11,256 bases of DNA from the NCBI GenBank assembly GCA_030017935.1, contig JASEGF010000052.1:1-11256 (forward strand), read 5' to 3'. The stretch is from Bacteroidales bacterium (GTDB lineage Bacteria; Bacteroidota; Bacteroidia; Bacteroidales; DTU049). The translations under genes were made by a program, and so were the position numbers. Below the pieces are notes generated by a model, which made no database searches, was not told the DNA's origin, and was given only the letters and a program-made list of their open reading frames with translations. Position 1 is the stretch's first letter, and the number at the start of each line of letters is the position of its first letter. Shown one piece after another: positions 6,387-11,256 of this stretch.

Positions 6387-7448
6387 TTATATCGGGCAAA
6401 CCATCCCAGGTACTAGCTGAGCTTCTACAGTTAAAAGTAATTCTCCATTTTCTGAAACTTTGTAAACAGAGCCATTGTGCATATAGTCTTTTACATCGCT
6501 CACCCAGAAACAGTTAGCATCATCATCCCACATTAAATAATACAAACTAGAACTACTAGACACACTGAATAAAGTATTGATAGTCAATATGTTTTGATCA
6601 TCAATAGTAGCATATTGTATAGCATTATTATTAAGAAAATACATTTTCCCATTTTTAATAATTAAATATGATGGATAATCATTGTTATTAGGAAAAGTCC
6701 AGGATTGCTCAATTTGATAATTATTTAAAGAGATTTTTGAAATTTTAGCATTCTCTTCGTGCATATATCCACCAGTTGTCATTACCCATAAGTAATTATC
6801 TTTATATACAATTGTTTGAGGTTCTATACCAACTAGTATACTATCTATCAATAGATTCTGCACTGGATCGATAACCATTACAAATTTATTAGCTTTTCCG
6901 CTATAATAACTAGACCAAGCTAATCCATATATTTTACTATTCACTTCAATTATTTGCTCTATAGGTCTATCACAATATATTTTAGAAATATTATTGTCTA
7001 TAGCATTTATTACATACAAATAAGGTTCTGTAAGGCTAGATATATAAATGTGTCGCAAATCTCTAATAAATATTTCTCTGGGCGATGGTATATCATATTC
7101 GCCAAGAAGTAAAAAATTATGTAAGTTTACCATATAAACTTTATTAGAATTATTCACAGTGATTATAGCTGCATCATCTGAGATGGCTAATCTATATGGA
7201 GTATCACCAATTAATTTTTTATTGGAATAATAAAAAATTTGATGTTTCACAGCCTGAGAAGCATAATCATAATAAGAAATTTCACCATTACCTTGACCAA
7301 AAAGTCCCTCATTTACAATAAGAATTCCATCTTTTATGAGACTATTATCATTATTGTTATTTACAGAAGTCTCATTAGGCTCATCATTATTACAACTAAT
7401 AAAAATGAGAGCAAAAATTAAAAAAATAAATAAATTTAACTTTTTCAT
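6387..7448 (-). CDS. Surface lipoprotein, YncE/DUF5074-type beta-propeller, probable BtuG-like B12-binding protein
   Basis: The start is set at the ATG at 7448. A longer frame reaches a TTG at 7487, but that would overlap the upstream receptor gene and displace the signal peptide. The 353-residue product begins with MKKLNLF and a hydrophobic stretch ending in the lipobox FISC with C19. Acidic residues follow (NNDEPNE), as in the Bacteroidota export signal that sends lipoproteins to the cell surface. The rest looks like a beta-propeller: an opening LIVNEGLFGQGNGEISYYD (43-61), repeated hydrophobic strands, and a C-terminal DVKDYMHNGSVYKVSENGELL typical of DUF5074/YncE-like proteins. BtuG of Bacteroides is a propeller lipoprotein that captures cobalamin on top of BtuB. 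The 10-bp spacing after a BtuB-like receptor and the shared cobalamin riboswitch make the same role likely here. That function is inferred from family and context. Confidence 0.82.
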   Translation of the reverse strand: MKKLNLFIFLIFALIFISCNNDEPNETSVNNNNDNSLIKDGILIVNEGLFGQGNGEISYYDYASQAVKHQIFYYSNKKLIGDTPYRLAISDDAAIITVNNSNKVYMVNLHNFLLLGEYDIPSPREIFIRDLRHIYISSLTEPYLYVINAIDNNISKIYCDRPIEQIIEVNSKIYGLAWSSYYSGKANKFVMVIDPVQNLLIDSILVGIEPQTIVYKDNYLWVMTTGGYMHEENAKISKISLNNYQIEQSWTFPNNNDYPSYLIIKNGKMYFLNNNAIQYATIDDQNILTINTLFSVSSSSSLYYLMWDDDANCFWVSDVKDYMHNGSVYKVSENGELLLTVEAQLVPGMVCPI

Positions 7449-7458
7449 AATTTTGATT

Positions 7459-9357
7459 TTATTGGTTAAAAAAATTATTAAATTCAATATGAATTGAAAA
7501 AATAAAATATCTTTTAGGCATAGGATACCATGCTACAGTATAATAATTGGCATTAGTTAGATTTTTTACCCATAAGCTATAGAGTATAGATATTTTATTA
7601 ATATTGTGCCTGTATGACAATCCAAGATTATGAATCGAGTACCAAGGCAAAAATCTATCATTATCAAAAGTAGTAAAACGTTTAGAATTGTATGAAAATT
7701 CATAATTTATCACCCAATGATTTTTTATAGATACATCAATGATCTCATTAAAAATATATTTAGGTACATAAATAAGCTCTTTATGAGCTTCTCTATCTTC
7801 AGCGTGCTGAGCTAAAAAATTTGATGAAAAACGCAAAACAAATTTTTTAAATGAAAAATTCAACTTCCAGTTAGTCTGTAAACCATATTGAATAGTTTTA
7901 TTAATATTAATAGGTGTCCAAATAGCTTGATTGTCAGAAGGTTTCCATTGTATTAAATTATCAGTAAAATAATAATAAGGATTAATTTCAAATATAGAAG
8001 CTATAATACCTTTGTTCAGTATCCATTTCATTTTAATATCAACATTATTGCTTGCTTCTGGCATTAGATCGGGATTACCACCTGGAACCCAGTACAAATC
8101 ATTGAATGAAGGCAACCTTTCTAGATGACTAAAAGCACTTGATATAATAAAATTGTGATTACCAGATTTCCATTTTTTACTAATACCTAATCCACCTTGC
8201 GGATAAAAATTTTTAAAATTTTTAATTTGTAATTGCTCACTGACCCAGAATTGCCAACCATTTTTTTCATAATTATAAATAAAAGATTGATCTGTAATAT
8301 ATCTGTAAGCTATTTTCTGATATGCTGAGCTATTCAAATATTGATATGCCAACCTAATTCTCATCAATAATTGATGTTTATCCTTAGTGAAAGTAGATTG
8401 ATGATAAAACTGTGGAGCAAAACTTTTAGAAATAGTCTCAGCTTTAGGAAAATAAGAATTGTATTTGTACTGCTCACTATACCACCCAAAAGATGAATAA
8501 TGCTGCCAATGATAACTCGACGACCAATTATATCTAAGATAAAATAATTGAATATCTTCATTTTGTGTAGCGTCTTTATCTATCTGTGCAGTTAATATAG
8601 ATGTAGGTATTTCATTTAGATGATGTTGCAGATTAAATCCAGTTTGCCATTTATTAAATTTAAGGTCAAAGGCTAATTGATGCCCCAAATGTTCATTATC
8701 TTTTTTCTTTTCCAATGTATCGTTATGCATAGGATTATTGAAATTATAATAATTTTTATCAAAATTGCCATTATACTGCACCCTAAAAGCATTGCCATTA
8801 TTTAATTGCTGTAATACAGAAAATCCAAAATCATTATTATTTATATTTGCAAATGAATAATCAAGATTATATTTATTATTATCAGATAGAATAGATTCTA
8901 CTTCTATTATAGAACCTAAAGCTCCAGGATAACCTAAAGATGAAAAAGCTCCTTCATAGTTACTAATATTAATATTATTTGAATAAAATGATGACCACAA
9001 ACTCTGCCCAAGAGAATAAGATAAAAGTGGAATATCATTCCATATCAATAAAGTATGTCCAGCACCAAAACCACGAAATGAAATTGATGCATTCTGAACG
9101 CCATATTCTTTAAGATACACTGGCATTTGCATATTAATCATATGTAACCATTGTCTTTCAGCAATAGGAATGAAAAACATAGAATCATCAATAGAAATAG
9201 AATTAATATGAGGATAAAGCCTACCTAGCTTTTTATTAAAATCTATGATTTCAATTTTGTTTAAATATATAGTATCCTGACAATAAGAATGGTATGAGAT
9301 TAAAACAAATGTAATAAAACAAAATAAAACTATCAATCGTCGTAAAAATTTAATCAT
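7459..9357 (-). CDS. btuB: TonB-dependent outer-membrane receptor, BtuB-like (cobalamin)
   Basis: The ATG at 9357 is chosen over an in-frame TTG 18 bp upstream, because it gives a standard signal peptide (positive residues K3, R6, R7, hydrophobic 8-20, cleavage near YCQD at 25-28). The 632-residue protein is close in size to E. coli BtuB. Directly after the signal lies DTIYLNKIEI, a plausible TonB box. The plug domain follows, with YLKEYGVQNASISFRGFGAGHT (81-102), WNDIPLL (106-112) and GYPGALGSIIEV (142-153). This is the pattern of short Bacteroidota BtuB-type receptors, without the N-terminal carboxypeptidase-like domain of SusC. The remainder is rich in aromatic, alternating beta-strands and ends in YFIFSIHIEF plus a short tail. 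A cobalamin riboswitch lies directly upstream on the same strand, so cobalamin or a cobamide is the likely substrate. A lipoprotein gene follows after 10 bp. Confidence 0.92.
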   Translation of the reverse strand: MIKFLRRLIVLFCFITFVLISYHSYCQDTIYLNKIEIIDFNKKLGRLYPHINSISIDDSMFFIPIAERQWLHMINMQMPVYLKEYGVQNASISFRGFGAGHTLLIWNDIPLLSYSLGQSLWSSFYSNNINISNYEGAFSSLGYPGALGSIIEVESILSDNNKYNLDYSFANINNNDFGFSVLQQLNNGNAFRVQYNGNFDKNYYNFNNPMHNDTLEKKKDNEHLGHQLAFDLKFNKWQTGFNLQHHLNEIPTSILTAQIDKDATQNEDIQLFYLRYNWSSSYHWQHYSSFGWYSEQYKYNSYFPKAETISKSFAPQFYHQSTFTKDKHQLLMRIRLAYQYLNSSAYQKIAYRYITDQSFIYNYEKNGWQFWVSEQLQIKNFKNFYPQGGLGISKKWKSGNHNFIISSAFSHLERLPSFNDLYWVPGGNPDLMPEASNNVDIKMKWILNKGIIASIFEINPYYYFTDNLIQWKPSDNQAIWTPININKTIQYGLQTNWKLNFSFKKFVLRFSSNFLAQHAEDREAHKELIYVPKYIFNEIIDVSIKNHWVINYEFSYNSKRFTTFDNDRFLPWYSIHNLGLSYRHNINKISILYSLWVKNLTNANYYTVAWYPMPKRYFIFSIHIEFNNFFNQ

Positions 9358-9378
9358 TAAAATGATTTTTAACAATTT

Positions 9379-9406
9379 CTACTCTTTTTGACCCCGAAAA
9401 GAATAG
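9379..9406 (-). promoter_or_regulatory. Riboswitch expression-platform hairpin before btuB
   Basis: On the minus-strand RNA, CTATTCTTTT (9406-9397) pairs with AAAAGAGTAG (9388-9379), a 10-bp stem including one G-U pair, with loop CGGGGUCA. It ends 21 nt before the btuB ATG. No U-tract follows, so it is not a standard intrinsic terminator. The loop CGGG is complementary to CCCG in the riboswitch core hairpin at 9529-9542, which would allow a kissing loop of the L5-L13 type known in cobalamin riboswitches. Confidence 0.55.
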
Positions 9407-9423
9407 TCCTATAAAGGATAAAA

Positions 9424-9610
9424 AGTTTTAGCAGGTCTTCTGGCTTGCTCACCTCTACCACCTTCCCATCTGAAAACAGATAGTGGTTAATAATCTAAAA
9501 GATAGAGGCAATAAAAAAAGAGCTCACAGCTGCGGGCACAGCTCGGGATTCACACCCGATTCCCTATTAGTTTATTAATCAAGAAAGTATGATTAATAAA
9601 CACTAAAACT
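9424..9610 (-). promoter_or_regulatory. Cobalamin riboswitch
   Basis: On the minus strand the conserved blocks appear in order. The closing helix P1 is AGTTTTAG (9610-9603) with CTAAAACT (9431-9424). A 12-bp hairpin GTTTATTAATCA/TGATTAATAAAC lies at 9601-9570. AATAGGGAA (9568-9560) is followed by GGTGTGAATCCC (9556-9545), GCTGTGCCCGCAGC (9542-9529), and finally the B12 box AAGCCAGAAGACCTGC (9446-9431). These match the known cobalamin riboswitch consensus very well. Binding of adenosylcobalamin or a related form should repress the downstream btuB-like receptor and lipoprotein genes. The 5' end of P1 lies 5 nt after the -7 promoter element, so the transcript starts essentially with the aptamer. 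Confidence 0.96.
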
Positions 9611-9615
9611 ATTGG

Positions 9616-9646
9616 CAAAATTAAAAAGAATATTTTATTTAGCAAA
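9616..9646 (-). promoter_or_regulatory. Promoter of the cobalamin-uptake operon
   Basis: On the minus strand, TTTG (9646-9643), a 19-nt spacer and TAATTTTG (9623-9616) match the Bacteroidota -33/-7 consensus exactly in sequence and spacing. Transcription would begin near 9610, at the first bases of the riboswitch P1 helix. Confidence 0.8.
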
Positions 9647-9692
9647 TTATTTAAAAGATATCATATAAAAAATTATTCCGAATTTTGCTAAA
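9638..9692. repeat. Inverted repeat spanning the divergent promoters
   Basis: TTTAGCAAA (9638-9646) and TTTGCTAAA (9684-9692) are perfect inverted 9-bp arms 37 bp apart. The left arm covers the -33 element of the minus-strand B12 operon; the right arm overlaps the probable -7 of the plus-strand lyase gene. It could be a shared operator or simply promoter sequence similarity. Confidence 0.4.
9680..9687 (+). promoter_or_regulatory. Possible -7 element for the methionine gamma-lyase gene
   Basis: GAATTTTG differs from TAnnTTTG at one base and lies 16 nt before the ATG. No good -33 TTTG is seen at the expected distance, so this is tentative. The remaining leader is too short to hold a riboswitch. 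Confidence 0.3.
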
Positions 9693-9703
9693 AAAATAAC
9701 AGT

Positions 9704-10870
9704 ATGAAGATTAATTCAATTTTAGTGCATGGTAGTGAAATCGAAGACGAAATGGGTAGCGTGGTAACCCCGATTTATCAAACATCAACTTTCAAATTTA
9801 AAGATGCACAACAAGGAGCAAATAGATTTGCTGGCAAAGAAGAAGGCTACATTTATACTAGATTAGGCAATCCTACTATTAAAGCTCTAGAAAAGAAATT
9901 AGCACTTTTAGAGCATGGATATGATGCATTAGCATGTGCATCTGGTATGGCTGCAGTTAATACAGCACTATTAAGCTTATTACAAGCGGGAGATCATATG
10001 ATCAGTACCGATGCTATATATGGTTGTACATTTGATGTATTTACTGAAAGCTACTTAAAATTTGGTATAGACATATCTTTTGTGGATACTAGTAATCTTG
10101 ACTTAATAGAAAAAAACATTAAGCCAAATACAAAAGTGATATATTTAGAGACACCAGCTAATCCTACATTGAAAATAGCAGATCTAGAAGCAATATGCAA
10201 AATAGCAAAACAACATAATATTTATGTAGTCGTAGATAATACTTTCGCCTCACCCATTCTCCAAAATCCCATTGACTTTGGAGCAGATTTAGTTGTACAT
10301 TCACTTACTAAGTATATTAATGGGCATGCAGACATTGTAGGTGGTGCTGTAATTGCAAAAAACAAAGATTTATACGATATTTTATATCCTACATTTAAAA
10401 ATATGGGATTTAATATGGACCCACATCAAGCTTTTTTAGTAGATAGAGGTTCTAAAACTATGAATTTGCGTGTATTGAAATGTCAGGAAAATGCACAAAA
10501 AGTTGCAGAATTTTTAGAAAAAAATAATAAAGTTGCTTCTGTAGCTTATCCTGGTTTAAAATCTCATCCACAATACGATTTAGCCAAAAAACAAATGCGT
10601 GGGGCTGGTAGTATGATTAGTTTTGAGCTAAAAGGTGGTTATGCAGCTGGCCAGAAACTAATGAATTCTGTAAAATTAATAACACTAGCAGTATCATTAG
10701 GAGGAATAGAAAGTTTGATTCAGCATCCTGCATCTATGACCCATGCTCATGTATCAGAAGAAGCTAAAAAAGCTGCATTTATCACTGACGGTCTTGTTCG
10801 TTTATCTGTAGGTATAGAAGATATTGAAGATTTATTAGAAGATTTAGATCAAGCATTACAAAAAATTTAA
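9704..10870 (+). CDS. megL: Methionine gamma-lyase (PLP-dependent, Cys/Met metabolism family)
   Basis: This 388-residue fold-type I PLP enzyme should cleave methionine to methanethiol, 2-oxobutyrate and ammonia in the cytoplasm. Visible motifs: YTRLGNPT (51-58, Tyr and Arg that bind the PLP phosphate of the partner subunit), SGMAA (80-84), YGCTF (106-110), VVDNTF (176-181) with D178 for the pyridine nitrogen, and SLTKYINGH (200-208) with K203 forming the Schiff base. C108 in YGCTF is the diagnostic cysteine of methionine gamma-lyases; cystathionine lyases and synthases usually have Gly there. QHPASMTHAHV (340-350) and EGLVRLSVG-like DGLVRLSVG (362-370) are also lyase-like. By my reading, the Lys-Asp pair that helps select methionine in the Pseudomonas enzyme is K232-N233 here. 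O-acetylhomoserine sulfhydrylase or cystathionine gamma-lyase are less likely alternatives. It is divergent from the B12-uptake operon. Confidence 0.88.
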   Translation: MKINSILVHGSEIEDEMGSVVTPIYQTSTFKFKDAQQGANRFAGKEEGYIYTRLGNPTIKALEKKLALLEHGYDALACASGMAAVNTALLSLLQAGDHMISTDAIYGCTFDVFTESYLKFGIDISFVDTSNLDLIEKNIKPNTKVIYLETPANPTLKIADLEAICKIAKQHNIYVVVDNTFASPILQNPIDFGADLVVHSLTKYINGHADIVGGAVIAKNKDLYDILYPTFKNMGFNMDPHQAFLVDRGSKTMNLRVLKCQENAQKVAEFLEKNNKVASVAYPGLKSHPQYDLAKKQMRGAGSMISFELKGGYAAGQKLMNSVKLITLAVSLGGIESLIQHPASMTHAHVSEEAKKAAFITDGLVRLSVGIEDIEDLLEDLDQALQKI

Positions 10871-10898
10871 TTAATTTGTAAAAAATTTTCAGTTTAAT

Positions 10899-10929
10899 TT
10901 TGTCAGTATAAAAATTAAGATTAATTTTG
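10899..10929 (+). promoter_or_regulatory. Promoter of tRNA-Lys
   Basis: TTTG (10899-10902), a 19-nt spacer and TAATTTTG (10922-10929) match the Bacteroidota consensus exactly. The tRNA begins 26 nt later. A second TAATTTTG at 10895-10902 overlaps the -33 element; a TTTG 16 nt before it gives poorer spacing. Confidence 0.75.
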
Positions 10930-10955
10930 CACTCACAATTTTCGGAAAGAAAAAA

Positions 10956-11028
10956 GGCAATGTAGCTCAGTAGGCAGAGCACATCCCTTTTAAGGATGGG
11001 GTCCCGGGTTCGAGCCCCGGCATTGTCA
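10956..11028 (+). tRNA. tRNA-Lys (anticodon UUU)
   Basis: A full cloverleaf can be drawn. The acceptor stem GGCAATG (10956-10962) pairs with CATTGTC (11021-11027) with one G-U. The D stem is GCTC/GAGC. The anticodon stem CATCC/GGATG encloses loop CTTTTAA with anticodon TTT at 10989-10991. The variable loop is GGGTC, and the T stem CCGGG/CCCGG encloses TTCGAGC. The discriminator base is A11028. CCA is not encoded (ACT follows), so it must be added after transcription. Confidence 0.97.
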
Positions 11029-11154
11029 CTAAAATATTTTGTATTTTCTAAATAAGATATCTTTCTTACAAAAATAATCTACTTTATTACAAAACTTATT
11101 ATCAAAGAGATATTGTGAAATAAGCAATAATTTTAAGGCAAAAACTTAAGGGAA

Positions 11155-11162
11155 TAATTTTG
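11155..11162 (+). promoter_or_regulatory. Possible -7 element near the right edge
   Basis: TAATTTTG matches the Bacteroidota -7 motif. Only a weak TTTA stands at the expected -33 position (11132-11135). If real, transcription would start just before the hairpin at 11170-11204. Confidence 0.25.
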
Positions 11163-11169
11163 AAAAGGT

Positions 11170-11204
11170 ATAAGAAGAACCTGTTGAAAACAGGTTCTTC
11201 TTAT
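11170..11204. terminator. Long perfect hairpin, probable terminator or leader structure
   Basis: ATAAGAAGAACCTGTT (11170-11185) pairs perfectly with AACAGGTTCTTCTTAT (11189-11204), a 16-bp stem with a 3-nt GAA loop. Neither side has a classic T-tract: TAGTAAAAAT follows on the plus strand, and ACCTTTTC on the minus. It may terminate the tRNA-Lys transcript or a converging minus-strand gene beyond the edge. The rest of 11029-11256 has no convincing gene. Confidence 0.6.
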
Positions 11205-11256
11205 TAGTAAAAATATAATTTTTATGAAATAAATATGTTTTTTATTATATAATTTT

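Noticed and set aside
6351..6389. Hairpin at the end of the lipoprotein gene as a minus-strand terminator
   Set aside because: The arms TAATTGATTT and AAATCAATTA are weak, enclose a long loop, overlap the stop codon and have no T-tract after them.
7449..7487. TTG at 7487 as the start of the lipoprotein
   Set aside because: It would overlap the receptor gene and put 13 residues before a clean signal peptide that begins at the ATG at 7448.
9358..9375. TTG at 9375 as the start of the TonB receptor
   Set aside because: The ATG six codons later gives a normal signal peptide, and TTG starts are rare.
9688..9703. SAM or other riboswitch in front of the methionine gamma-lyase
   Set aside because: The leader after the likely promoter is far too short for an aptamer.
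11029..11256. Small protein gene downstream of tRNA-Lys
   Set aside because: The region is stop-rich and AT-rich, and no open frame of useful length or recognisable content is present.

Overview
The window is strongly AT-rich chromosomal DNA from a member of the Bacteroidota. Three things point there. Several promoters fit the Bacteroidota pattern (TTTG, about 19 nt, TAnnTTTG), two of them exactly. Starts lack Shine-Dalgarno sequences and sit in A/T-rich leaders. The gene families also fit: a polyprenyl-phosphate mannosyltransferase overlapping a dihydroorotase, and a TonB receptor paired with a surface-type propeller lipoprotein. I cannot place it below phylum.

Region 1 (1-3350, + strand) is housekeeping. 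A GT2 polyprenol-phosphate mannosyltransferase cut by the left edge overlaps pyrC (dihydroorotase) by one base. After 71 bp and a candidate promoter come ruvC (Holliday junction resolvase) and, 18 bp later, a rubrerythrin, closed by a clear intrinsic terminator.

Region 2 (3385-6087, + strand) is the widely conserved rpsO-pnp pair (ribosomal protein S15 and PNPase). Two hairpins lie between the genes, and a strong terminator follows pnp. The last codons of pnp run into a purine-rich heptamer repeat array (5932-6030).

Region 3 (5949-6386) has no gene. It holds the rest of the heptamer array, the pnp terminator and a family of short repeats built from ATTTGTGnnn decamers, whose heads recur at exactly 92-bp intervals (6097, 6189, 6281), plus two perfect palindromes.

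Region 4 (6387-9646, - strand) is a cobalamin-uptake unit. A Bacteroidota-type promoter drives a complete cobalamin riboswitch, then a BtuB-like TonB-dependent receptor, then 10 bp later a lipoprotein of the YncE/DUF5074 beta-propeller type that resembles BtuG. The expected logic is that the cell makes the outer-membrane B12 importer and its surface capture protein only when cobalamin is scarce.

Region 5 (9704-11256, + strand), divergent from the B12 operon, has a methionine gamma-lyase, a tRNA-Lys(UUU) with its own near-perfect promoter, and a long perfect hairpin near the right edge. I found no phage, transposase, CRISPR array or defence genes. Most of the window is ordinary; the points worth checking are the riboswitch expression platform, the repeat region after pnp, and the rpsO-pnp intergenic hairpins.
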